Shown: positions 1-5,727 of the stretch, one piece after another
Position numbering within the stretch: the stretch's first letter is position 1
How the letters are laid out: every line of letters begins with the position of its first letter
Assembly: GCA_030633015.1 (NCBI GenBank)
Contig: DAOVTR010000054.1
Location: 1 to 8,507 of the forward strand
Direction: 5' to 3'
DNA from: Bdellovibrionales bacterium
GTDB lineage: Bacteria; Bdellovibrionota; Bacteriovoracia; Bacteriovoracales; Bacteriovoracaceae
Length of the DNA stretch: 8,507 nucleotides
The notes under the pieces: model-generated
Told to the model about the DNA's origin: nothing
Databases searched by the model: none
The model's input: only the letters and a program-made list of their open reading frames with translations
Position numbers and translations under genes: made by a program

Positions 1-150
1 ACTCATTGGAAAATATTTGGTTTTTTAAGATCAATACTTATGGTATTTACAGTTTTTATGGCATGGAGAATGCTAATAATCATAGGTCTTTTTGATTTAT
101 GGTTTAATTTTAGAAAATTTTTAAAGAAAAAAGAAGGAGATATAGAATGA
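1..150 (+). CDS. C-terminal end of an integral membrane protein, probably DUF2232/YybS family (partial)
   Basis: An open frame enters from the left edge and ends at TGA 148-150, giving the last 49 residues of a protein. It reads as one hydrophobic helix (LMVFTVFMAWRMLIIIGL region) followed by the short motif GLFDLWFNFRKF and a lysine-rich tail. This hydrophobic-helix-then-FDxWxxFRK ending matches my memory of DUF2232 (YybS-like) membrane proteins, and that family is commonly encoded between rpsR and rplI, which fits the gene that follows. The stop overlaps the rplI start in an ATGA arrangement, so the two genes are translationally coupled and in one operon. Family membership rests on a short tail plus context, so it is moderate. 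The function of the family is not well defined. Confidence 0.6.
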   Translation, partial: THWKIFGFLRSILMVFTVFMAWRMLIIIGLFDLWFNFRKFLKKKEGDIE

Positions 151-698
151 AAGTTATTTTAACAGAAAAAGTTTCATCATTGGGAAATGTTGGAGATATT
201 GTAAGGGTTTCAGCAGGACATGCGAGAAATTATCTTTTGCCTAATAATCTAGCAGTATTTGCAGATGAATCGAATCAAAAATCGTTAGATGATCAGCAAA
301 AAAGATTATCAAAAAAAATCACAGAACAGGAGTCAATTGCTCTAAAGTTGAAGGAACAGCTTGAGGGAGTAGAGTTACAAATGTATAAAAGGGTTGGAAC
401 AAGCGGTAAAATATTTGGAACCGTAACCAATGCCGATCTTTCAAAACAGCTTTCCGATAAAGGTTTAGATATTGAAAAAAGATTGATTGTAATTGAAAAA
501 CCAATTAGAGGCCTTGGTAAATTTGATATTAAGGCAAAGCTTTTTTCTGGTGTCGACGCAACTTTTAAAATTCAAGTTTTAATGGATCCAAAGCAAGTTG
601 AAGAAGAAAAGAAAAGAGCAAAAGAAAAAAAGAAGACAAAGAAAGTTGAAAAACAAGTTGAAGTAGAAATAGATCAAAATCAAGAATCAGCAGAATAA
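147..698 (+). CDS. rplI: Large ribosomal subunit protein bL9, with extended charged C-terminus
   Basis: This is bL9, which binds 23S rRNA at the base of the L1 stalk and reaches across the subunit. The N-terminal RNA-binding domain (residues 1-50) carries the family signature: LGNVGDIVRV at 12-21, then the GHARNYLLP segment at 24-32. Residues about 45-75 form the charged connecting helix. The C-terminal domain (about 78-147) contains KIFGTVTNADL and the PIRGLGKFDIK segment. At 183 residues it is longer than the usual 148-150. The extra 35 or so residues are almost all Lys, Glu and Gln and are probably disordered or helical. The start is fixed by a strong AAGGAG at 134-139 and by the ATGA overlap with the upstream membrane gene. 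Identity is secure; the role of the tail is unknown. Confidence 0.97.
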   Translation: MKVILTEKVSSLGNVGDIVRVSAGHARNYLLPNNLAVFADESNQKSLDDQQKRLSKKITEQESIALKLKEQLEGVELQMYKRVGTSGKIFGTVTNADLSKQLSDKGLDIEKRLIVIEKPIRGLGKFDIKAKLFSGVDATFKIQVLMDPKQVEEEKKRAKEKKKTKKVEKQVEVEIDQNQESAE

Positions 699-717
699 AG
701 TAATAAAGTAAGAAAGT
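694..717 (+). repeat. Three tandem 8-base repeats through the rplI stop codon
   Basis: AATAAAGT occurs at 694-701 and 702-709, followed by AAGAAAGT (one mismatch) at 710-717. The rplI stop TAA (696-698) lies in the first copy. The array abuts the hairpin that follows. Confidence 0.7.
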
Positions 718-739
718 AAGGAGGTAATTTACCTCCTTA
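717..739 (+). promoter_or_regulatory. Perfect SD/anti-SD hairpin between rplI and dnaB; possible attenuator or translational switch
   Basis: TAAGGAGGTAA (717-727) and TTACCTCCTTA (729-739) are exact reverse complements around one central base, so about 8-9 base pairs can form in RNA with a small loop. The left arm contains TAAGGAGGT, the complete complement of the 16S rRNA 3' end. The right arm contains ACCTCCTTA, the same sequence as that 3' end. Five Ts (742-746) follow two bases after the stem, so it could act as a weak intrinsic terminator. TCCTTA (734-739) can pair instead with TAAGGA (746-751), which is the dnaB ribosome binding site, across a six-base loop. The two foldings exclude each other. 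The pairing is read directly; the regulatory role is inferred. Confidence 0.6.
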
Positions 740-745
740 GCTTTT

Positions 746-751
746 TAAGGA
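746..751 (+). promoter_or_regulatory. dnaB ribosome binding site TAAGGA
   Basis: TAAGGA ends five bases before the dnaB ATG at 757. It is complementary to TCCTTA at 734-739 in the preceding hairpin, so access to it may depend on which stem forms. Confidence 0.75.
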
Positions 752-756
752 TTTTT

Positions 757-2091
757 ATGTCTCTATCTAAAGAGTTGCCCCATGATGTGTTATCTGAAAA
801 ATCATTATTAAGTTGTTTGTTAATTGACGGAAGTGTTTTTGATGAGATTTCAGATTTAATGCTTGTGGGAGATGATTTTCACCACCCTCAATATGGGATT
901 GTTTTTGAAAGTATAAAAGATTTATGTGTACAGAGTCAGCCTGTAGATTATGTTACAGTATGTTCAAAACTTTCTGACATTGGAAAACTTAAGAGTTTAG
1001 GTGATAAAGAATTTATTTTAGATATTGTCGAAGATCAGGCTTCTACAGCGAATGTTCATATCTATGCAAAGACCGTAAAAGATAAGTCTAATTTAAGAGA
1101 AATTATTAGAACTGCTGATAGAATTTCTGAAAGGGGAAAAGTTTTTTCCGGAAATATTGAAGATTATATTTCAGAAGTGGAAGCAAGTTTTTTCAAATTA
1201 ACAAATGATGCAAAAACTGGTGGACTAGTAAAATTAAATACTTGCTTAAAGCAAAACTTGAGGGAGTTGGAAGATACCAGTAGATCAATTGGAGAAATTT
1301 CTGGTCTTTCTACAGGATATCCTAAATTAGATAGTCTACTTTTGGGGATGCAACCAGGTCAATTAATTGTACTTGCTGGTCGTCCAGCAATGGGTAAAAC
1401 ATCTCTTGGTTTAAATATTGCTGTTAATACTTGTGATATGACAGGATTACCAGTCGCAATTTTTTCTCTAGAGATGTTAAATAATGAACTTAGTATGAGA
1501 ATTTTATCTAGCAGATCCAAAGTTGATTCTAGGAAAATGCGAACAAAATCTTTTCAAGAAACAGATTTAAAATCTATTGCAAAAGCTGTTTCAGATCTTT
1601 CGAATCTTCCTATTTTAATAAATGATCTTGGAACCGTTACTTTGCTTGATATTCAGAGTCAGTGTCGGAAAATTAAGGCAGAGCAAGGGCTTGCGCTTGT
1701 AGTAATTGATTATCTTCAATTAATGAGACCTCATAATAATAATCCTTCTAGGGAGCAACAAATTTCTGAAATTTCTAGAGGGCTTAAAAGCATGGCCAAA
1801 GAGTTAGGTTGTCCAGTTCTTGCTCTGTCTCAGCTTAATAGGGGAGTTGAATCAAGGCCTAATAAAAGACCTAATGTTTCTGATCTTAGAGAATCAGGCT
1901 CAATTGAGCAGGACGCAGACATTGTAACAATGGTCTATCGAGATGAGGTATATAATCCGGATACTAAAGAACCTGGAATAGCGGAAATTATTGTAGGTAA
2001 AAATAGATCAGGTGAGACTGGAACGGCGAAGCTTGCGTGGGTTGGTTCTTGTACAAGTTTTGAAAATCTAACCTATGACGCTAAGCACTAG
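757..2091 (+). CDS. dnaB: Replicative DNA helicase DnaB
   Basis: This is the hexameric 5'-3' helicase that unwinds DNA at the replication fork and contacts primase. Residues 1-105 form the N-terminal domain (LPHDVLSEKSLLSCLL, then HPQYGIVFESI). A linker follows, with the RecA-like motor from about 180. Visible motor motifs are Walker A GRPAMGKT (208-215), the conserved FSLEM glutamate E239, Walker B VVIDYLQL (315-322, D318), SQLNRGVESR (358-367), DLRESGSIEQDADI (376-389) and GKNRSGETG (414-422), whose arginine 417 is the expected arginine finger. No intein interrupts it. Its 444 residues fall in the normal family range. It sits 58 bases after rplI, in the common rplI-dnaB order, behind the SD/anti-SD hairpin. 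Only the last few residues look lineage-specific. Confidence 0.98.
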   Translation: MSLSKELPHDVLSEKSLLSCLLIDGSVFDEISDLMLVGDDFHHPQYGIVFESIKDLCVQSQPVDYVTVCSKLSDIGKLKSLGDKEFILDIVEDQASTANVHIYAKTVKDKSNLREIIRTADRISERGKVFSGNIEDYISEVEASFFKLTNDAKTGGLVKLNTCLKQNLRELEDTSRSIGEISGLSTGYPKLDSLLLGMQPGQLIVLAGRPAMGKTSLGLNIAVNTCDMTGLPVAIFSLEMLNNELSMRILSSRSKVDSRKMRTKSFQETDLKSIAKAVSDLSNLPILINDLGTVTLLDIQSQCRKIKAEQGLALVVIDYLQLMRPHNNNPSREQQISEISRGLKSMAKELGCPVLALSQLNRGVESRPNKRPNVSDLRESGSIEQDADIVTMVYRDEVYNPDTKEPGIAEIIVGKNRSGETGTAKLAWVGSCTSFENLTYDAKH

Positions 2092-2120
2092 TGTGTTCCT
2101 AGCATATTATGTTTTTTTTC
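2080..2120 (+). terminator. Weak candidate terminator after dnaB
   Basis: GCTA (2080-2083) can pair with TAGC (2099-2102), enclosing CAC/GTG around the stop codon. An eight-T run follows at 2112-2119. The stem is interrupted and the T run starts about ten bases after it, so this is a poor match to an intrinsic terminator. An independent promoter lies downstream, so transcription should end somewhere here. Confidence 0.25.
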
Positions 2121-2166
2121 TTTAACTAATAATTTCTTACATTTGTCCATTTAATAGAGTGTTACG

Positions 2167-2196
2167 TTGACAGTAATAATTTGAAATAGATATGAT
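2167..2196 (+). promoter_or_regulatory. Sigma-70-type promoter for the 74-residue protein gene
   Basis: A consensus -35 TTGACA (2167-2172) and a -10 TATGAT (2191-2196) are separated by 18 bases, predicting a start near 2203 and a leader of about 55 bases. The rest of the 167-base gap after dnaB is AT-rich, with no other signal seen. Confidence 0.65.
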
Positions 2197-2219
2197 CTAC
2201 AAGTTCTGAGATTATAATT

Positions 2220-2237
2220 CTAGCAAGGATGTGCTAG
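2220..2237 (+). promoter_or_regulatory. Small leader hairpin upstream of the 74-residue protein gene
   Basis: CTAGCA (2220-2225) and TGCTAG (2232-2237) are exact reverse complements around a six-base loop AGGATG. The hairpin sits 21 bases before the ATG, directly ahead of TAGGTAAATTG and the ribosome binding site. As DNA it could equally be an operator just downstream of the predicted transcription start. Confidence 0.4.
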
Positions 2238-2258
2238 GTAAATTGCAAGGGAGTGTGA

Positions 2259-2483
2259 ATGGTACTTGGAAGAGTGTCGTCTGATCCGGATTTAGTGTCT
2301 GGAATAATGGCAGCCGAATCAGAAAATAAAATTACAATCTCGACGTTGTCGAAGTTAATTGGATTTCCCAAAAATTATATCAAGGATGAACTTTTAATTT
2401 CTGGGGAATCCATTTCATTAGGAGATTTGAGAAAATCAGCCCTTCATTTTTTAGATGATAGTTTTAAGTTATCTGATAAATAA
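2259..2483 (+). CDS. Small conserved-looking protein with a helix-turn-helix-like segment (74 aa)
   Basis: I do not recognise this gene. The start ATG is preceded by AAGGGAG (2248-2253 region), and a good promoter lies upstream. The protein is soluble and mildly acidic, with no membrane segment or cysteine. Residues 25-48 (ITISTLSKLIGFPKNY, then IKDELLIS) have the spacing and hydrophobic pattern of a helix-turn-helix: a helix, a Gly-containing turn and a second helix. Residues 52-66 form another amphipathic helix (ISLGDLRKSALHFLD). It could be a small DNA-binding or adaptor protein, but it lacks the length of a full regulator. It stands alone between dnaB and the sigma-28-driven motA. Coding is supported by promoter, ribosome site and sensible composition; function is unknown. 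Confidence 0.7.
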   Translation: MVLGRVSSDPDLVSGIMAAESENKITISTLSKLIGFPKNYIKDELLISGESISLGDLRKSALHFLDDSFKLSDK

Positions 2484-2572
2484 AATCTAAATTTAATTCG
2501 AGTATTTAAGTCAACTTATTTTCTAGGAAAAATAATCCATTTTTGTATATTGAGTAATATCAAAGATTTATT

Positions 2573-2599
2573 TAAAGCGTTCATATTAATTTCCGATAG
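2573..2599 (+). promoter_or_regulatory. Sigma-28 (FliA)-type promoter for motA-motB
   Basis: TAAA (2573-2576) is followed after exactly 15 bases by TCCGATAG (2592-2599). The flagellar sigma-28 consensus is TAAA, 15 bases, GCCGATAA. The -10 matches six of eight positions including the whole CCGATA core, and the spacing is perfect. The predicted start is near 2606, leaving a leader of about 30 bases with AAGGA at 2625-2629. A stator operon is a classic sigma-28 target, which strengthens the call. Confidence 0.75.
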
Positions 2600-2637
2600 T
2601 TGAGATATATGGAATAAGTTTATCAAGGAATTAGATT

Positions 2638-3408
2638 ATGGATATCGCTACTATAATAGGTCTGGTTCTTAGTACCGTTGCCATTTTAGGGGCAATTGTA
2701 GCAAGTGCTAATATTGTTATCTTTATTGATGTAGCTTCTGTTTTAGTTGTTTTCGTAGGACTGATTGGTGTTACTTTTGTAAAGTGGCCAATGGAAGTAT
2801 TGCAAAATCTTTTAAAGTTTACAATGAAGACCATCTTATTCACTCCTAGTGATCCTCTGGATACAATTAATGAAATAGGAAAACTTGCAGAGACAGCAAG
2901 AAGAGAGTCTGTTTTTGCGTTAGAAAAAGTTCCAATAGATGATGTTTTTTTGAAGAAGGCCATGGCCTTAGCTGCTGATAATAGGCCTCCTGAAGTTATT
3001 TCTGCAATTTTACAAATGGAAATCGACGCTATGGAAGAGAGGCATAAAGTAGGGATCAGCGTTATGGAAGGGATTGGAGATTCTGCTCCTGCTATGGGAA
3101 TGATTGGAACTCTAATTGGTCTTGTTATAATGCTTCAAAATTTATCGGATCCTTCTTCGATTGGACCTGCCATGGCCGTAGCACTACTAACAACTTTTTA
3201 TGGAGCAGTTATTGCTAATATTTTCGCACTCCCAATGAAAAATAAATTAGGTCTTAGATCGGGTATGGAAATACTTAAAATGAATATTATTATTGCAGGA
3301 ACATTAGGAATTGTTGCAGGTGAAAATCCAAGGCTTATTAAGGAAAAATTAAATTCTTTTCTGCCACCTTCTCAAAGAGAAGTTGAAGACATGGGAACGG
3401 AAGAATAG
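2638..3408 (+). CDS. motA: Flagellar stator protein MotA, PomA-like (Na+-type)
   Basis: This is the A subunit of the flagellar stator. It forms a pentamer around a MotB dimer in the inner membrane and turns the rotor using ion flow. Four membrane helices are visible at about 4-21, 27-47, 148-168 and 179-199, with a cytoplasmic loop between helices 2 and 3. That loop has the torque-generating charges in ARRESVFALE (R88, R89, E90, E96). The ion-channel motifs are PAMGMIGTLIGL (P151, T158) and ALLTTFYGA (T185, T186). Length (256 residues) and motifs fit Vibrio PomA (about 253) better than E. coli MotA (295), and T158 and T186 are the PomA residues tied to sodium use. The start is set by AAGGA eight bases upstream of ATG. 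Na+ specificity is inferred from recalled sequences. Confidence 0.93.
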   Translation: MDIATIIGLVLSTVAILGAIVASANIVIFIDVASVLVVFVGLIGVTFVKWPMEVLQNLLKFTMKTILFTPSDPLDTINEIGKLAETARRESVFALEKVPIDDVFLKKAMALAADNRPPEVISAILQMEIDAMEERHKVGISVMEGIGDSAPAMGMIGTLIGLVIMLQNLSDPSSIGPAMAVALLTTFYGAVIANIFALPMKNKLGLRSGMEILKMNIIIAGTLGIVAGENPRLIKEKLNSFLPPSQREVEDMGTEE

Positions 3409-3432
3409 TTATTATAAATAGGACAGTTAATT

Positions 3433-4263
3433 ATGGCCGATGAAGATACAGGAAGTTCAGAAAAACAGGTAAAGTGTGAACCTTGCCCAATGGGTGCGCC
3501 AATGTGGATGACCACGTTTTCTGACTTGGTAACACTTCTTCTTACATTTTTTGTACTCCTTTTATCCTTTGCAAAAACTGAGACTGCAAAATATGAAGCA
3601 GCCTTAGGATCAGTTCGAAATGCTTTTGGTGGTAGTGTTCTAAAGCAAGGAGAAGTTATTCAAAGAGGAAAGTCTCCTGATGATTATCCAACAATGATTG
3701 AAAGTCAGCAGCCGATTAAACCTTTTCCAATTGAATTTTTAACAATGGAAGGGATTTTAGATAAGCATGAAATTAATAGAACTTCTACAGAAGATCTTAA
3801 TCTTATGAAAAGAGATTTATCTGATTTTGAACTCAGTGATAATGCAAGTATTTATGAAATGCCGGAAGGAATAAAGGTTAGAATAAAAGATAAAATTTAT
3901 TTTAAAGAGGGGTCAGTAGAAACTGATAAAATTTCGATTGAAATTTTTAATAAGATGATTAAGCTTTTAAGTAGTAAAAATTGGACAGTTTTTGTAGAGG
4001 GGTATGCAAGTCGAGGAGAGGTATCAGTTAAAGGTGATGATGCTCTAACTCTTTCATCATTAAGGGCCATGTCAGTGGCTAGGTTTTTAACTAAGAAGGG
4101 AGTGTCTCCTAAGAAAATAACAACTGTTTTTTATGGTGATACTCGACCGGAAAAGATTAGCGGTGTAGATGAAAATAAATATGAAAAACTTAATAGAAGA
4201 GTCGAATTTATTATAAGAAAAGCTGATCTAAGCTCACCTGGACATAAAGTAGAATCTAAATAA
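3433..4263 (+). CDS. motB: Flagellar stator protein MotB, PomB-like, with atypical OmpA-like domain
   Basis: This is the B subunit of the stator, which anchors the complex to peptidoglycan and carries the ion-binding aspartate. The cytoplasmic N-terminus has CEPCPMGAP (C15, C18), close to the Cys-rich start of PomB. The single membrane helix is at about 27-47, with the essential aspartate D31 in TTFSDLVTLLL. A plug and linker follow, then an OmpA-like domain at about 145-263 with LSSLRAMSVARFL (207-219, R211), FYGDTRP (233-239) and NRRVEFII (254-261). In place of the usual GHTD motif it reads GYASRG (190-195), so the aspartate that commonly binds diaminopimelate is absent. AGGA lies nine bases before the ATG, and the gene starts 24 bases after motA. 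Identity is secure; the altered anchor motif is unusual. Confidence 0.93.
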   Translation: MADEDTGSSEKQVKCEPCPMGAPMWMTTFSDLVTLLLTFFVLLLSFAKTETAKYEAALGSVRNAFGGSVLKQGEVIQRGKSPDDYPTMIESQQPIKPFPIEFLTMEGILDKHEINRTSTEDLNLMKRDLSDFELSDNASIYEMPEGIKVRIKDKIYFKEGSVETDKISIEIFNKMIKLLSSKNWTVFVEGYASRGEVSVKGDDALTLSSLRAMSVARFLTKKGVSPKKITTVFYGDTRPEKISGVDENKYEKLNRRVEFIIRKADLSSPGHKVESK

Positions 4264-4266
4264 TCT

Positions 4267-5157
4267 ATGAAAAAAGATCTTAAATATGATCAAAATAAAT
4301 GCAGCCTATGCTCACTTTATGACTACAAACAATTAAAAGATTTTTGTATTGATAATTTTGATTTATCTAATAATAAATTAAAAAAGTTTTTTAATACAAA
4401 GCAATTAAATCAAAAAATAAATCGAAAAGATGAAATGAATCTCTCTTTAAATATTGTAAACGATTTGATGGTGAATCCAATTTATATTGGTCCTGAAATT
4501 GAAATTTTATATGAAGATAATATAATTGTTGTTTTTAATAAGCCATTTAATATTCATTCACATCCTCTTTCATATTTAGAAAATAATAACATCCTTTCAT
4601 TTTTAAGATCAAAAAATTATGAATTAAATATAAATGAAAGATCTTATGATCGTGGATTGATTAATCGTTTAGATTATGGAACCTCAGGAGTTATGGTTTA
4701 TCTTAGATCAGAAAAAATTTGGAAAAATTTAAGAATGAATTTCAATGAAAAGATTAAAGAAAAATTATACTTGGCAATAGTAAAAGGAAAAATAACAGTA
4801 GGACAAGAATTGGAAAATTATCTTTCTTCAAAAGAAAAGAGAGGTAAAAAAATGGTTGTCTCTGATGATGGGCAGTTTGCAAAACTTAAATTTGAAGTAG
4901 TTGATTATAATAATAAAAATGATCTTAGTTTATTGAAAATTAAGATTTTCACAGGAGTAAGGCATCAAATTAGATCTCAATTATCTAATATCGGACATCC
5001 AATCTTAGGAGATGATTTATATGGAGGAGATCATGGTGCCAGGATGTTTCTTCACGCCTATAAATATGTTCTTGAAGTTGAAGGAAAGTTATTAGAGTTT
5101 AAATCTTTGGATGCAAAATTATTTGATAATTTCTTTAACCTTAACGGTCTTTTTTAA
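4267..5157 (+). CDS. RluA-family RNA pseudouridine synthase
   Basis: This enzyme isomerises a uridine in rRNA or tRNA to pseudouridine. The catalytic motif is GLINRLDYGTSGVMVY (130-145), with the nucleophilic aspartate D136. It is followed by EKLYLAIVKG (165-174), FTGVRHQIRSQL (228-239), GHPILGDDLYGG (243-254) and RMFLHAY (259-265), all typical of the RluA/RluC/RluD group. Residues 20-80 are divergent but end in NPIYIGPEIEILYEDN, as a degenerate S4 RNA-binding domain would. CSLC (12-15) is an extra cysteine pair. Length (296) is within the family range. The ATG lies three bases after the motB stop with no visible ribosome binding site, so translation is probably coupled to motB. Its 3' end overlaps a convergent gene by 39 bases. 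The exact target uridine cannot be told from sequence. Confidence 0.9.
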   Translation: MKKDLKYDQNKCSLCSLYDYKQLKDFCIDNFDLSNNKLKKFFNTKQLNQKINRKDEMNLSLNIVNDLMVNPIYIGPEIEILYEDNIIVVFNKPFNIHSHPLSYLENNNILSFLRSKNYELNINERSYDRGLINRLDYGTSGVMVYLRSEKIWKNLRMNFNEKIKEKLYLAIVKGKITVGQELENYLSSKEKRGKKMVVSDDGQFAKLKFEVVDYNNKNDLSLLKIKIFTGVRHQIRSQLSNIGHPILGDDLYGGDHGARMFLHAYKYVLEVEGKLLEFKSLDAKLFDNFFNLNGLF

Positions 5158-5613
5158 ATGGTCAGAGATAAATTTACTGTTTTTCATTGTAGCAAGTTTT
5201 GCTATATATTTGCCTTCAGTTAAAGCATTTATTTCCATTTTTTGACTATTTATTTTTACCGATACAAACAGTACCCTTTCAAGACTTTCATTTAGCGAAT
5301 TTTTAGAAATAAAAATAAGGTTGTTAGCAAGTTCCCTGTATAAAACTGCTTTCATTGTATTTGGATCTTTCAGTTGCTTTGGTTTAAGAGTAGATTCAAT
5401 ATTTACTTCTAAGTTATTTTCACGACATTTATTTGTCCATGTTTCTGGTGTTCTCTTGTTAAGCATAACTAAAACTGAATTACAGGAAGTTGCCTTTAGA
5501 AGTTCTGTACGATTAAAAAACATTCCCTTTTTATTTAGAGTTAGTAATAAAATGGTAACCATAAGGATGCCAATCATAAGAATGGGATTTTTAAACAATA
5601 CTTTTGCTATCAT
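5119..5613 (-). CDS. Unknown protein with one N-terminal membrane anchor (164 aa)
   Basis: I do not recognise this protein. It starts with a short basic segment and a single hydrophobic helix (about 10-27, ILMIGILMVTILLLTLN), which would act as a signal anchor and leave residues 28-164 in the periplasm. There is no lipobox. Two cysteines, C44 and C63, bracket a Trp/Lys-rich stretch and could form a disulfide there. The rest is basic, with two likely strand-rich segments (98-105 and 113-120). No clear ribosome binding site precedes the ATG. An alternative start at residue 13 would shorten the anchor, so the longer form is preferred. The plus-strand reading of the same DNA has less coherent composition. 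The 3' end overlaps the convergent pseudouridine synthase gene. Confidence 0.7.
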   Translation of the reverse strand: MIAKVLFKNPILMIGILMVTILLLTLNKKGMFFNRTELLKATSCNSVLVMLNKRTPETWTNKCRENNLEVNIESTLKPKQLKDPNTMKAVLYRELANNLIFISKNSLNESLERVLFVSVKINSQKMEINALTEGKYIAKLATMKNSKFISDHLKKTVKVKEIIK

Positions 5614-5648
5614 CTATCTATTATTACAGGAATTTTATTAAAAATCAC

Positions 5649-5675
5649 TAAAGTTATAATCTAAATACCCGACAA
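5649..5675 (+). promoter_or_regulatory. Second sigma-28 (FliA)-type promoter, upstream of the WYL-like gene
   Basis: TAAAGTTA (5649-5656) matches seven of eight bases of the sigma-28 -35 element TAAAGTTT. Exactly 15 bases after TAAA comes CCCGACAA (5668-5675), which matches GCCGATAA at six of eight positions including the CCGA core. The predicted start is near 5682 and the leader about 67 bases. It is independent of the motA promoter but has identical spacing. A TATAAT at 5655-5660 overlaps it but has no good -35, so sigma-28 is the better reading. Confidence 0.55.
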
Positions 5676-5677
5676 AT

Positions 5678-5688
5678 TACCTAAGGTA
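5678..5688 (+). promoter_or_regulatory. Operator-like palindrome at the predicted start of transcription
   Basis: TACCT-A-AGGTA is a perfect 11-base palindrome covering the predicted start site near 5682. A further related half, TTAGGTAA (5727-5734), is the exact reverse complement of TTACCTAA (5677-5684) with about five helical turns between them. This is the geometry of a repressor binding two sites, possibly the WYL-like product itself. The symmetry is seen; the role is inferred. Confidence 0.35.
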
Positions 5689-5706
5689 CTTGTTGAAGTT
5701 AACTCT

Positions 5707-5727
5707 ATTTCGTGTGGGCCGCGAAAT
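5707..5727 (+). promoter_or_regulatory. Leader hairpin with GC-rich loop
   Basis: ATTTCG (5707-5712) pairs with CGAAAT (5722-5727) around TGTGGGCCG. The G/C-rich loop stands out in this AT-rich DNA. It lies 21 bases upstream of the ATG, with AGGAG at 5739-5743 as the ribosome binding site. No known riboswitch class is recognised. Confidence 0.4.

Noticed and set aside
319..504. Minus-strand 61-residue reading frame
   Set aside because: It lies opposite rplI and has no supporting signal.
2484..2572. Terminator after the 74-residue protein gene
   Set aside because: Only very weak AT pairings without a T tract were seen, so no terminator is claimed.
2631..2963. Minus-strand 110-residue reading frame
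   Set aside because: It lies opposite motA, a certain gene, and shows no signal or recognisable motif.
3415..3443. TAAA ... GCCGATGA as a third sigma-28 promoter before motB
   Set aside because: The spacing is 17 rather than 15 bases, and GCCGATGA is simply the coding start of MotB (Met-Ala-Asp-Glu).
5321..5641. Plus-strand 106-residue reading frame
   Set aside because: It is antisense to the anchored unknown protein, begins without a ribosome site and has the composition of a complement shadow.
5655..5660. TATAAT as a sigma-70 -10 box for the WYL-like gene
   Set aside because: No acceptable -35 is found 16-18 bases upstream, while the sigma-28-like elements have exact spacing; kept only as an alternative.
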